This document shows positions 37,463-45,802 of a DNA stretch of 64,000 nt, one piece after another. The DNA comes from Streptococcus xiaochunlingii (GTDB lineage: Bacteria > Bacillota > Bacilli > Lactobacillales > Streptococcaceae), in contig NZ_VFSG01000001.1 of assembly GCF_006385805.1 (NCBI RefSeq), positions 992,001 through 1,056,000 of the forward strand. Reading direction: 5' to 3'. A program made the position numbers and the translations under genes. The number at the start of each line of letters is the position of its first letter. The stretch's first letter is position 1. The notes under the pieces were generated by a model. The model saw only the letters and a list, made by a program, of their open reading frames with translations, was not told the DNA's origin and did not search any database.

Positions 37463-38023
37463 TTAGTCTCCTAATCCGCTAAAGTCCACCTTTGGTACTG
37501 CTTTTTCTTCTTCAGGTACTTGAAGGAATTCGGCTTGTTTGAAGCCAAACATTCCAGCAATCACATTTGTTGGGAAAGTTTCCAACTTGACATTGTAGTT
37601 GCTAGTTACACTATTGTACAATTGACGAGCATAAGAAATTTTGTTTTCTGTGTTAGTCAATTCTTCTTGCAATTGCATGAAGTTGGTGTTAGCCTTCAAG
37701 TCTGGGTAGTTTTCAGCCACCGCAAAGATACCTGCCACTTGACGTGAAAGAGCATCACTGGCTGCCATTGCTTCTGCAGGTGAAGATGCTTGAGCTACTT
37801 GTTGGCGAAGTTGAGTTACTTTTGCTAGTGTATCTCCTTCGTACTTAGCATACCCTTTAACGGTTTCGATCAAGTTTGGAATCAAGTCATTCCGACGTTT
37901 CAATTGCACATCGATTTGACTCCAAGCTTCGCGAGTCTGCATCCGACTTTTTACCAAGCCGTTGTATACTCCAACAACTAATAATGCGAGGACCACTAGG
38001 ACCCCAAGAATAATCCAAATCAT
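37463..38023 (-). CDS. lemA: LemA family protein
   Basis: This 186-residue protein has one N-terminal membrane helix (residues 2-22) and then a three-helix LemA domain including [51 protein letters not shown] and [12 protein letters not shown]. The function is unsettled; it is regularly paired with HtpX, as here. It is divergent from rsmG, with 71 bases between. Confidence 0.94.
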   Translation of the reverse strand: MIWIILGVLVVLALLVVGVYNGLVKSRMQTREAWSQIDVQLKRRNDLIPNLIETVKGYAKYEGDTLAKVTQLRQQVAQASSPAEAMAASDALSRQVAGIFAVAENYPDLKANTNFMQLQEELTNTENKISYARQLYNSVTSNYNVKLETFPTNVIAGMFGFKQAEFLQVPEEEKAVPKVDFSGLGD

Positions 38024-38077
38024 TTTATTGAATTCCTTTCATTTCTTTAGTACCAGTATATCAAATTTCCCTTATTT

Positions 38078-38088
38078 TGTGGTAAAAT
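38078..38088 (+). promoter_or_regulatory. Extended -10 promoter giving a leaderless rsmG transcript
   Basis: TGTGGTAAAAT is followed by six bases and then the rsmG ATG at 38095. There is no ribosome-binding site. The arrangement is base-for-base the same spacing as at the trmH-like gene (11865). Confidence 0.75.
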
Positions 38089-38094
38089 TATCTT

Positions 38095-38808
38095 ATGAAA
38101 CCAGAAGAATTTTATGACCGTTTAGCCGACCTCGGCTTCCCACTAACTGATCGACAAAAAGAGCAATACGAACGCTATTTCGAGCTCCTCGTGGAATGGA
38201 ATGAGAAAATTAATCTCACCGCTATCACCGATAAAGATGAAGTCTATCTCAAGCATTTTTATGATTCTATCGCACCCATTTTACAAGGTTTGATTGAAAA
38301 CCAACCCATCCGTCTCTTGGATATCGGCGCTGGTGCTGGCTTTCCGAGTCTACCAATGAAGATCCTATTCCCTGAGCTAGATGTGACCATTATTGATTCC
38401 CTCAATAAGCGAATCAATTTCCTTCACTTGCTAGCTGAAGAGTTAGGCTTGAGCGGAGTTCATTTCTACCATGGACGAGCTGAGGACTTTGCACAAGACA
38501 AGGCCTTTCGTGCCCAATTTGATATCGTAACTGCCCGCGCCGTTGCCCGCATGCAAGTCTTGTCTGAACTGACCATTCCCTATCTGAAAGTAGGGGGACA
38601 GCTTCTTGCTCTCAAGGCTAGCAATGCTCCAGAAGAGTTGGATGAAGCCAAAAACGCCCTCAATCTGCTCTTTAGCAAGGTTGAAGACAATCTACAGTAT
38701 GAATTGCCAAATGGGGATCCACGCTATATCACTCTTGTAGAAAAGAAAAAAGAAACCCCAAATAAATATCCAAGAAAAGCAGGCATGCCAAATAAGCGTC
38801 CGTTATAA
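38095..38808 (+). CDS. rsmG: 16S rRNA (guanine527-N7)-methyltransferase RsmG (GidB)
   Basis: This 237-residue SAM-dependent enzyme methylates G527 of 16S rRNA. Visible are the N-terminal [18 protein letters not shown], the SAM loop [26 protein letters not shown], and the C-terminal [13 protein letters not shown] with the RNA-contacting Arg/Lys. The start codon lies six bases after an extended -10, so the mRNA is likely leaderless. A bidirectional terminator follows. Confidence 0.96.
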   Translation: MKPEEFYDRLADLGFPLTDRQKEQYERYFELLVEWNEKINLTAITDKDEVYLKHFYDSIAPILQGLIENQPIRLLDIGAGAGFPSLPMKILFPELDVTIIDSLNKRINFLHLLAEELGLSGVHFYHGRAEDFAQDKAFRAQFDIVTARAVARMQVLSELTIPYLKVGGQLLALKASNAPEELDEAKNALNLLFSKVEDNLQYELPNGDPRYITLVEKKKETPNKYPRKAGMPNKRPL

Positions 38809-38818
38809 GATGATACTA

Positions 38819-38850
38819 AAAAGAAGCTGACAGTTTGTCAGCTTCTTTTT
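38819..38850. terminator. Bidirectional terminator of rsmG and the PfkB gene
   Basis: AGAAGCTGAC, loop AGTTT, GTCAGCTTCT is flanked by T5 on each strand. The stem overlaps the last four codons of the PfkB gene (stop at 38838). Confidence 0.85.
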
Positions 38851-39758
38851 GAATAAACTAATTTTTTTAACTCTTGCTCTAGGGTATGGTAGTAATGGCG
38901 CTCTAAATGAACTCCCTTGGTCGCCACAACCATACTTGCTAGATGGTTAGCAAAGGTTAGCGCTTCTTTCACATCTAGCCCTTGCAAAGATGCCACTAAA
39001 AAAGCCCCCAGATGACTGTCTCCTGCTCCTACGGTATCACGAACTTCTGTCGGAAATCCGACCACCTCGTAGAACCTACCATCGTATGCGATCGCTCCTT
39101 TTTCTCCCAAGGTGACGATGACTAACTGTCCCGTTCTTTGGTAGAGCTTCTTAGCTGCGTCAGCAATCTCTTCACAAGCTGAAAAAGCCTTGGCTTCTGC
39201 CTCATTGACATGAAGGATTGGATGCAAATCATAGATAGCTTCCAAACGCTCCTTAGGAATCAAGAGACCTCGAGGTCCTGGCGCAAAAATGACTTGGCCT
39301 TTGACTTTTGACACAGATTGAATCAGTTCCAATCCAGTCGGCTCTTCTACTTCAAGGCCACAGAGATAAATAAATTCGTAGCTTTCCTGCTCCAGAGACT
39401 GGAGCCATTCCTTCTGAAAACTATATTCTACTCCATGATCTGATAAAAAGGTTCGTTCACCATCCGACTCGATAAAGCAATAACAACAACCATTTGCCCC
39501 GGTTACTGAGATTGGAGTATGTATACCCAGCCTCTCGAGTTCTGCCTTGACAAAGTCCCCGTAGACACCCGTCCCCACTGGCGAGATGAAGTCAACATTT
39601 TGATCCAAAGCATGAAGTACGGAGACCACATTAAAGGCACACCCTCCAAGAGACCAAGTCTGCTCATGGATATGGGCGTCTCCTTCCCGACTCGGTAGTC
39701 GATCCAGATAGACCATAACATCACAAACAGTAGATCCAATCACTAAAGCTTTTGACAT
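38838..39758 (-). CDS. PfkB-family carbohydrate/nucleoside kinase
   Basis: This 306-residue ribokinase-like kinase has an N-terminal IGSTVCDVMVYLDRLPSREGDAH, a substrate lid, GGCAFNVVSVLHAL, and the C-terminal DTVGAGDSHLGAFL with the catalytic Asp. I start at ATG 39758, preceded by AGGAGG; eleven upstream codons lack a site. The substrate (a sugar or a nucleoside) cannot be read off. Its neighbours are a dehydrogenase, an ECF transporter core and a nucleoside phosphorylase, which hints at salvage of a nucleoside or its sugar (inference). Confidence 0.87.
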   Translation of the reverse strand: MSKALVIGSTVCDVMVYLDRLPSREGDAHIHEQTWSLGGCAFNVVSVLHALDQNVDFISPVGTGVYGDFVKAELERLGIHTPISVTGANGCCYCFIESDGERTFLSDHGVEYSFQKEWLQSLEQESYEFIYLCGLEVEEPTGLELIQSVSKVKGQVIFAPGPRGLLIPKERLEAIYDLHPILHVNEAEAKAFSACEEIADAAKKLYQRTGQLVIVTLGEKGAIAYDGRFYEVVGFPTEVRDTVGAGDSHLGAFLVASLQGLDVKEALTFANHLASMVVATKGVHLERHYYHTLEQELKKLVYSKRS

Positions 39759-39793
39759 GGGTTTCCCCCTCCTATTCTCTATTCTCAACATGG

Positions 39794-39824
39794 AAAAATA
39801 ACCAGCACCGGATCGTGCTGGTTA
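39794..39824 (-). terminator. Terminator of the SDR gene
   Basis: AACCAGCAC, loop GATCCG, GTGCTGGTT on the minus strand, then ATTTTT. It may separate the PfkB gene from the ECF operon or act as a partial attenuator, since only 35 bases are left for a PfkB promoter. Confidence 0.8.
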
Positions 39825-39830
39825 GTAAAA

Positions 39831-40586
39831 CTAATCACCCCGATAGATCGGTTGCGGACCAAAGGTTTGGGAAACCGGCATGATTTCAATCCGGTTGACA
39901 TTGAAATGCTTGGGTTGTTGGATGAGCCAAGCTACAGTGTTGGCAATGTCTTCAGACTGAATGGCTTGGGCGTCTCGATAGAGAGCCTCTACCCGTTTTT
40001 CATCCCCTTTAAAGCGAACCATCGAAAACTCGGTCCCTTCACAGAGACCTGGCTCAATGTTGGTCACCCGAATCTGTTTTCCAGCCAAGTCCGCACGCAG
40101 ATTTAATGAAAACTGTTTAACGAAGGCCTTGGAAGCACCATAAACATTGGCCCCTGGATAAGGCACTGTCCCAGCAGTTGACCCCATATTGATGACATAA
40201 CCATCATTTCGTTCCACCATCTGAGGCAAGATTTTCCTTGTCAGATAGGTCAAGCCGATAATATTGGTCTGAATCATGGTCAACCAATCTGCAACCTCTG
40301 CTTCATGAGCTGGAGCGAGGCCTAGGGCCAAGCCAGCATTATTGACCAAAACATCCACTCTCTCCCAAGCTTTTGGCAAACTAGCAAGTGCAAGATCCAC
40401 CTGAGAAAGATCCGTCACATCCATTTGAAGGGGATAAAAAGCTTCTCCCAGCTCTTCTTGAAGAGCCTGTAATTTTTCAATGCGTCTAGCAGCACCAATC
40501 ACGCGATGCCCATCGGTAACTAAGCGGCGGCAAATCGCTTGACCAAAGCCAGCAGATGCTCCCGTTACTAAAATTGTTTCTGCCAT
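39831..40586 (-). CDS. Short-chain dehydrogenase/reductase (YdfG-like)
   Basis: This 251-residue SDR has an NADP-binding TGASAGFGQAICRRL with a following AARR typical of NADP preference, NNAG, a catalytic Ser region GSTAG, YGASK (Tyr-Lys pair) and IEPGLCEGTEF. It resembles the 3-hydroxy acid dehydrogenase branch (YdfG). The start is four bases after the ecfT stop, so it is in the ECF operon. No specific substrate can be given. Confidence 0.9.
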   Translation of the reverse strand: MAETILVTGASAGFGQAICRRLVTDGHRVIGAARRIEKLQALQEELGEAFYPLQMDVTDLSQVDLALASLPKAWERVDVLVNNAGLALGLAPAHEAEVADWLTMIQTNIIGLTYLTRKILPQMVERNDGYVINMGSTAGTVPYPGANVYGASKAFVKQFSLNLRADLAGKQIRVTNIEPGLCEGTEFSMVRFKGDEKRVEALYRDAQAIQSEDIANTVAWLIQQPKHFNVNRIEIMPVSQTFGPQPIYRGD

Positions 40587-40590
40587 TTTC

Positions 40591-41421
40591 TTACCTCCAA
40601 GGATTATAGAAGCGACCTTTGTTTACCCAAATCAGGACGATACTCAAGACTACCATGAAGATTGACCCCAGGATAATCAAGCGATCACGAGTGGTCATCT
40701 CCTGATAGGTGTACCAAGTTCGTTTTTTATTTTTACCAAAGCGGCGCAGTTCCATGGCCGTAGAGATCGTTTCAATCCGCTCCAAAGAACTAAAAATCAA
40801 GGGAGAAATCATCTGAAGATTTCCCTTCACCCGTTGGACAAAGTTGGCCTTTTTGGACAACTCCAAGCCTCTTGCTTCTTGCGAGAGCTTGATAATCTGG
40901 TATTCCTCCTGCACATCTGGAATATAGCGCAAGGTTAAGCTCACTGAGTAAGCAATCTTGTAGGACACCCCAATCTGGTTGAGACTCGAAGCAAACTGAC
41001 TGGGATGGGTGGTCATCAAGAAAATGAGAGCTAAGGGAATGGTACACACATACTTCAAAGCTAGGTTGAAGAGATAAAATAACTCTTGGGCTGTAATACT
41101 ATATGCCCCTAAACCATCTAGAAGAACTGTCTTTGCTCCATAGATTTCTACCCCATATTGAGGGGCAAAAAGATAGACCATCAAGACATTTAGCAGGGCA
41201 AAAGCTAAGGCAAAACTCAGAACAAAGGAGATGTCTTTCAAACGAATGCCTGAGGTTGCAAATAAGGAGAGGGCACCTAGACCAATGACCAACAATAAGC
41301 GAGTATCGTAACTCAACATGGCAGCTAATGATACCAACAATAAGAAAAGAAGCTTGCTAGCGCCTGATAGGCGATGCAGAAAACTGGTTCCGGCATGGTA
41401 GCCGACTAAGCGATTATTCAT
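40591..41421 (-). CDS. ECF transporter T component (CbiQ/EcfT family)
   Basis: This 276-residue membrane protein with about five to six hydrophobic segments is the scaffold of an energy-coupling-factor importer. The two coupling helices are recognisable as [10 protein letters not shown] and AMELRRFG, which contact the ATPase. It overlaps the ATPase gene by eight bases. No S subunit lies in this operon; see the UPF0397-like gene at 49320. Confidence 0.9.
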   Translation of the reverse strand: MNNRLVGYHAGTSFLHRLSGASKLLFLLLVSLAAMLSYDTRLLLVIGLGALSLFATSGIRLKDISFVLSFALAFALLNVLMVYLFAPQYGVEIYGAKTVLLDGLGAYSITAQELFYLFNLALKYVCTIPLALIFLMTTHPSQFASSLNQIGVSYKIAYSVSLTLRYIPDVQEEYQIIKLSQEARGLELSKKANFVQRVKGNLQMISPLIFSSLERIETISTAMELRRFGKNKKRTWYTYQEMTTRDRLIILGSIFMVVLSIVLIWVNKGRFYNPWR

Positions 41422-43096
41422 GACCTTCCCCCTTCTGATTCATATAAAACTGGGTCAAGGCAAGAGGATCGACACCAAGTCGATTTGCCAAGGCGAAAAT
41501 AGATGTTTCTTTCAAATTAGCCCGTCTCAAAATTTCTGGTTGGGTCAAGAGCTCTGCCGGTGTCAAATCAGCCAAAACCTGCCCATCCATGACCACGACT
41601 GCCCGGTCCGAATAATCCAGCATGAGCTGCATATCATGGGTAATCATGACAATGGTATGGCCTTTTTGATGGAGTTCATCAAGGAAATCCATAATTTCCG
41701 TATAGTTTCGTTGGTCCTGACCAGCCGTCGGCTCATCGAGGACCAGAACATCTGGTCCCAAGACAAGGATAGAGGCAATGGTCACCCGCTTTTTCTGGCC
41801 ATAAGACAGAGCAGAGATCGGCCACTTACGAAATTCGTAGAGACCACAGGTTTTCAAGGCTTGATGGACACGACTTTCGATCTGGTCCTCTGGAACATTT
41901 CTCAAGCGAAGACCCAGGGCCACCTCATCAAAAATCATGTTGGTCGAGATCATCTGGTTAGGGTTTTGCAGGACATAGCCCACGCGCTCTGCCCGCTCCT
42001 TGACACTATCCCCCTTGATATCCTCTCCCTTTGAGAAATAGGTTCCTTCCGTCTGGATGAAGCCACAAATCGCCTTAGCAAGGGTTGATTTTCCAGCCCC
42101 ATTTTTACCAACAATAGCCAACCGTTGGCCTTTTGGAATGGTTAGAGAAAGATCTTTTAGAATGGGCTGGCTTTCTCGATAGGCAAAGTTCAAATGACCA
42201 AGTTCTAGGATTGTCTCTGCCTCTGCTCCTTTTTCAAAATGAGGAGTTGGGATATCCACTGATAAATCCCCAAGTGGTAATTTTTCTACCTTGTCCAAAT
42301 GCGGTAGCTTGCTGATATCCTGGCCTAACTGGCGAAGAGTCGTTAAATAGAGGGGTTCACGAATCCCATTTTCAGCCAGCAGTGTGGTCCTCAACAACTC
42401 ATCTGGGCTCCCATTAAAGAGAACTTGCCCTTGATTGATCAAGATGACCCGATCAATGGGACGGTAGAGTACATCCTCCAAACGGTGTTCGATAATAATG
42501 GTTGTCGTTCCCTGCTCTTCATGAATCTGATCAATCAGATCTATGATATCCTGACCCGATTTGGGATCTAGATTAGCCAGTGGCTCATCAAAAAGCAGGA
42601 TCGGACTTTCGTCAATCAGGACACCCGCCAAGCTGACCCGTTGTTTTTGCCCACCGGATAAATCTTGAGGCCGATGGTCCAAGAGCTTGCTCAAATCTAA
42701 GCGCTCAGCCCAGGTATGAACCCGAGTTTTCATCCTTTCCAGCTCCACCATATCGTTTTCAAGGGAAAAAGCTAAGTCTTCTGCAACACTGAGACCAATA
42801 AACTGACCATCTGTATCCTGCAAGACCGTACTGACCAAGTGAGATTTCTCATAAATACTGAGATCAAAGGCTTCTTTCCCCTGAATGAGGAATTGCCCAC
42901 TACTGGTTCCCTTATAAATATTAGGGATAATCCCATTTAAGCACTGGCCAATGGTTGACTTCCCAGAGCCAGATGGCCCGGCAATCAGGACCTTTTCCCC
43001 CTTATAAATGGTTAAGTTGAGATTTTTTAAAGTTGGCTCAGACTGTGCCTTGTATTGGAAGGAAAAATCCTTCAATTCAATCATTGCTTCTTTCAT
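41414..43096 (-). CDS. ECF transporter ATPase with two fused nucleotide-binding domains
   Basis: This 560-residue protein consists of two ABC domains in tandem (YkoD type). Domain one (residues 5-245) has [29 protein letters not shown] and [13 protein letters not shown]. Domain two (about 295-535) has [16 protein letters not shown], a weaker signature [13 protein letters not shown] and [12 protein letters not shown]. Fusion of both ATPases in one chain is typical of ECF systems that use UPF0397 or YkoE S subunits. The start ATG is directly next to the nucleoside phosphorylase stop and has AAGG eight bases ahead. Confidence 0.92.
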   Translation of the reverse strand: MKEAMIELKDFSFQYKAQSEPTLKNLNLTIYKGEKVLIAGPSGSGKSTIGQCLNGIIPNIYKGTSSGQFLIQGKEAFDLSIYEKSHLVSTVLQDTDGQFIGLSVAEDLAFSLENDMVELERMKTRVHTWAERLDLSKLLDHRPQDLSGGQKQRVSLAGVLIDESPILLFDEPLANLDPKSGQDIIDLIDQIHEEQGTTTIIIEHRLEDVLYRPIDRVILINQGQVLFNGSPDELLRTTLLAENGIREPLYLTTLRQLGQDISKLPHLDKVEKLPLGDLSVDIPTPHFEKGAEAETILELGHLNFAYRESQPILKDLSLTIPKGQRLAIVGKNGAGKSTLAKAICGFIQTEGTYFSKGEDIKGDSVKERAERVGYVLQNPNQMISTNMIFDEVALGLRLRNVPEDQIESRVHQALKTCGLYEFRKWPISALSYGQKKRVTIASILVLGPDVLVLDEPTAGQDQRNYTEIMDFLDELHQKGHTIVMITHDMQLMLDYSDRAVVVMDGQVLADLTPAELLTQPEILRRANLKETSIFALANRLGVDPLALTQFYMNQKGEGHE

Positions 43097-43888
43097 TTAG
43101 TTCGCCTTTTCCCATAAGAGCGCAAATTGGATGGCTAAATCCGCGATTCGATCCTTGCTATCTAAATCCTCATGACTAGATAAGGTTCGGATATCCCATT
43201 TTTCTTCCGAGAGGTGGTCTGCTGCGTAGAAGAAATGGCAGAGCTCAAAGTCCCGAAAAGCTGCTAAGGCAGCTACTGCAGAACACTCCATATCTACACA
43301 GATGGCTCCTGCTTCCATTCGTCGCTTCATCTTGTCGATAGTTTCCCGGTAGGGAGCATCTGTCGTCCACACTTTTCCTTTCTGATAGGAAACCTTGTGA
43401 CTATCCAGAAAAGCTTGGAAGAGAGGAAGAGTTTCCTTATTTACTTCCACTTCATCACTAGCCGGAAGATAGTGGTAGCTGGTCCCTTCGTCTCGAAGAG
43501 CTGCTGTTGGAATGATGATGGAGGTCGCCTCAATATCTTGGTCCAAAACCCCACAGGTCCCAAAGAGCACCAGTTTTTCCATCCCAAATTGAATCAAATC
43601 CTCTATAATCCCTACACAGGAAGCAGCCCCAACTGGTGCATTAAAGACAGCAATCTGTTGGTCTTCAATCGAAATCCCATAGACAATGACTTCAAAGTTG
43701 GCCATGGAAGTTCTTGTAATGACCTCATGTTCATAATTTTCAAGGAGGCGCGCAAAAGTTACTCTTGAAAAGCAAGAGATGACTACTTTGGGAAATCCTT
43801 CAATGGGACCATGTAGGTCTTGTGGGTTGATAATCGCCTGTCGATTGGCATCAAATTCTTCTAACAGCATCTCTGACTTCTCTTTCAT
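43097..43888 (-). CDS. Nucleoside phosphorylase (uridine phosphorylase-like)
   Basis: This 263-residue member of the PNP/UDP family 1 cleaves nucleosides with phosphate. Conserved parts are FGTCGVLDQDI (phosphate loop), VWTTDAPYRETI and VDMECSAVAALA (ribose and base contacts). It is the first gene of an operon with the ECF ATPase and T subunits. This makes an imported nucleoside the likely substrate, though the base is not evident. A promoter with an extended -10 lies 20 bases upstream. Confidence 0.88.
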   Translation of the reverse strand: MKEKSEMLLEEFDANRQAIINPQDLHGPIEGFPKVVISCFSRVTFARLLENYEHEVITRTSMANFEVIVYGISIEDQQIAVFNAPVGAASCVGIIEDLIQFGMEKLVLFGTCGVLDQDIEATSIIIPTAALRDEGTSYHYLPASDEVEVNKETLPLFQAFLDSHKVSYQKGKVWTTDAPYRETIDKMKRRMEAGAICVDMECSAVAALAAFRDFELCHFFYAADHLSEEKWDIRTLSSHEDLDSKDRIADLAIQFALLWEKAN

Positions 43889-43909
43889 TCATTCTACTTC
43901 TAGTCCTCT

Positions 43910-43920
43910 ATTATACCACA
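43910..43920 (-). promoter_or_regulatory. Extended -10 promoter of the phosphorylase-ECF operon
   Basis: The minus strand reads TGTGGTATAAT, identical to the element before the trmH-like gene, but here about 21 bases before the start codon, so a short leader with AGAGGA is made. Confidence 0.7.
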
Positions 43921-44023
43921 AAATCGGCCTCTTTCCTTCTAACAAAGGGAAAAGCAGGCTCACTTGTTCGCCTTTTGTAGTAGAAAATGATACCGAATCT
44001 CTCAAAAAGTAAAAGAAAATGGA

Positions 44024-44122
44024 CCACTCAACCACTGCGTCTACCGTTGACCTCTTTCCTAATACAAAAATGAAAACTTTAATGATTTCCTCCTCGCTCT
44101 CTTGTTTCTTAGCTCGGGAAAA
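44024..44122. repeat. 99 bp direct repeat, first copy
   Basis: This begins CCACTCAACCACTGCGTC and ends CTCGGGAAAA. It matches 44228-44326 at 87 of 99 positions by eye, without gaps. Its first bases are the 3' end of repeat family B, so it looks like a truncated second family B unit. The 545-base gap 43889-44433 holds this repeat pair, family B copy 2, two divergent promoters and the uracil permease leader. Confidence 0.85.
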
Positions 44123-44246
44123 GGGAGAGGGACAGAAATCGATTACCATTTAAAACGACGGTTTCGTCGTCCCTCCCCCGCAAAGTTGAGTAGGCCCGTC
44201 CAAGCGAGAATTAGAGCGTGGGAGGGGCCACTCAACCACTGCGTCG
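44123..44246. repeat. Structured repeat, family B copy 2
   Basis: Hairpin 1 is closed by GAGGGAC/GTCCCTC with AAATCG/CGGTTT inside. Hairpin 2 is closed by GTTGAGT and GGCCC against GGGCC and ACTCAAC. Compared with the copy at 13281, stem bases differ on both sides while pairing is kept. Confidence 0.85.
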
Positions 44247-44326
44247 ATCGTTAACCTCTTTCCTGATACAAAAATGAGAACTTCAACGATTCCCTCCTCG
44301 CTCTCTCGTTACTTGGCTTGGGAAAA
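44228..44326. repeat. 99 bp direct repeat, second copy
   Basis: This is the partner of 44024-44122, running from the 3' arm of family B hairpin 2 to just before the uracil permease promoter. Confidence 0.85.
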
Positions 44327-44331
44327 ATTCG

Positions 44332-44360
44332 TTTACAAAACGAATTTTTTCTGCTATACT
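44332..44360 (+). promoter_or_regulatory. Promoter of the uracil permease gene
   Basis: TTTACA (44332-44337), 17-base spacer, TATACT (44355-44360). Confidence 0.8.
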
Positions 44361-44380
44361 TCTTAGAAGCAAAGGTTTTT

Positions 44381-44466
44381 AATGTCATCCTGTGAGGTGA
44401 CAAAGACACAGAATATGAATAATCTGAGGGCCCTTGCTATGCAAAAAAATCATGGGCTCTTTTTTG
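44381..44466 (+). promoter_or_regulatory. PyrR-type attenuator leader of the uracil permease gene
   Basis: The leader carries ATCCTGTGAGGTGACAAAGA, which fits the PyrR anti-antiterminator loop (UCC.G.GAGG...CAAAG). It is followed by a terminator of AGGGCCC and GGGCTCT (one G-U pair) with TTTTTT at 44460. With uridine nucleotides, PyrR binding would favour the terminator. The antiterminator pairing was not worked out fully. Confidence 0.75.
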
Positions 44467-44487
44467 GTGCCCAAAAGTGAGGTTATT

Positions 44488-45768
44488 ATGAAAGAAGAAT
44501 CAAGTGTTGATTTGCTCCTGGATGTCGACCAAAGTCCGGCACCCCTGAAAGGAATCTTATTAAGTTTCCAACACGTTTTCGCCATGTTTGGGGCTACCAT
44601 TTTGGTACCACTCATCTTGGGCATGCCCGTATCCGTTGCCCTCTTTGCATCAGGTGTTGGGACACTGATCTATATGACTTGTACCGGCTTTAAAGTCCCT
44701 GTCTACCTCGGATCTTCCTTCGCCTTCATCACAGCCATGGCTTTGGCGATGAAGGAAATGGGAGGAAAAGTCGATGCAGCCCAAACAGGGGTTATCCTGA
44801 CCGGTCTGATCTACGTGCTAGTCGCTGCAGGGGTTAAAGTAGCAGGCACTCGCTGGATTGACAAATTGCTTCCTGCCGTTGTTATTGGACCTATGATCAT
44901 CGTCATTGGTCTAGGACTTGCAGGATCCGCTGTTAAAAACGCTGGTTTTGTCGAAGGGGGAGATTGGAAAAATGCCCTTGTCGCTGTCGTAACCTTCCTG
45001 ATTGCCGCCTTCATCAACACCAAAGGAAAAGGTTTCTTCAAAATTATTCCTTTCCTCTTTGCCATTATCGGTGGTTATGTCTTCGCAGTTTGCTTGGGCT
45101 TGGTGAACTTTGATCCGGTCCTCAAGGCTAACTGGTTTGAAATCCCTGGTTTCTATCTTCCTTTCAATACGGGTGGGGCCTTCAAACAATACAACTTATA
45201 TTTCGGTCCTGAAACCATCGCCATCTTGCCAATCGCTATCGTAACTATTTCAGAACATATCGGTGACCATACCGTGCTTAGTCAAATCTGTGGCCGTCAA
45301 TTCTTGAAACAACCGGGACTTCATCGTACCCTTCTTGGTGACGGGATTGCAACATCTGTATCAGCCTTCCTTGGTGGTCCAGCCAATACCACTTACGGTG
45401 AAAATACAGGCGTTATTGGGATGACTCGCATCGCTTCTGTTTCCGTTATCCGAAATGCAGCCTTGATTGCTATTTCCTTGAGCTTCCTTGGTAAATTTAC
45501 TGCTCTCATTTCTACCATTCCAAACTCTGTTCTCGGTGGGATGTCCATCTTGCTCTATGGGGTAATCGCAAGTAATGGTTTGAAAGTCTTGATCAAAGAA
45601 CGCGTTGACTTCAGCTTGATGCGCAACTTGATTATTGCAAGTGCCATGTTGGTTCTTGGACTTGGTGGAGCAATTCTGAAACTCGGTCCAGTGACCCTTT
45701 CAGGAACAGCCCTCTCAGCTATGACAGGAATCATACTTAACTTGATCTTGCCACATGAATCAAACTAA
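44488..45768 (+). CDS. Uracil permease (UraA/PyrP, NCS2 family)
   Basis: This 427-residue membrane transporter has the NCS2 hallmarks: SFQHVFAMFGATILVPLILG near the N terminus, ATISEHIGDH-like VTISEHIGDHTVLSQ (substrate Glu), and GGPANTTYGENTGVIGMTR. The upstream PyrR-type leader supports uracil rather than xanthine as substrate. The start is ATG 44488 with GAGG five bases before it; earlier in-frame codons run through the attenuator and are not used. A terminator follows the stop. Confidence 0.93.
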   Translation: MKEESSVDLLLDVDQSPAPLKGILLSFQHVFAMFGATILVPLILGMPVSVALFASGVGTLIYMTCTGFKVPVYLGSSFAFITAMALAMKEMGGKVDAAQTGVILTGLIYVLVAAGVKVAGTRWIDKLLPAVVIGPMIIVIGLGLAGSAVKNAGFVEGGDWKNALVAVVTFLIAAFINTKGKGFFKIIPFLFAIIGGYVFAVCLGLVNFDPVLKANWFEIPGFYLPFNTGGAFKQYNLYFGPETIAILPIAIVTISEHIGDHTVLSQICGRQFLKQPGLHRTLLGDGIATSVSAFLGGPANTTYGENTGVIGMTRIASVSVIRNAALIAISLSFLGKFTALISTIPNSVLGGMSILLYGVIASNGLKVLIKERVDFSLMRNLIIASAMLVLGLGGAILKLGPVTLSGTALSAMTGIILNLILPHESN

Positions 45769-45770
45769 AA

Positions 45771-45801
45771 GAAAAAGTTCTCAACACTGAGAACTTTTTC
45801 T
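45771..45801. terminator. Bidirectional terminator after the uracil permease gene
   Basis: AGAAAAAGTTCTCA, loop ACAC, TGAGAACTTTTTCT works on both strands. Confidence 0.85.
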
Positions 45802-45802
45802 A

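Noticed and set aside
43889-44149. 86-residue minus-strand open frame in the repeat region
   Set aside because: It is made of repeat family B sequence and the direct duplication, overlaps the phosphorylase promoter, and resembles no protein.
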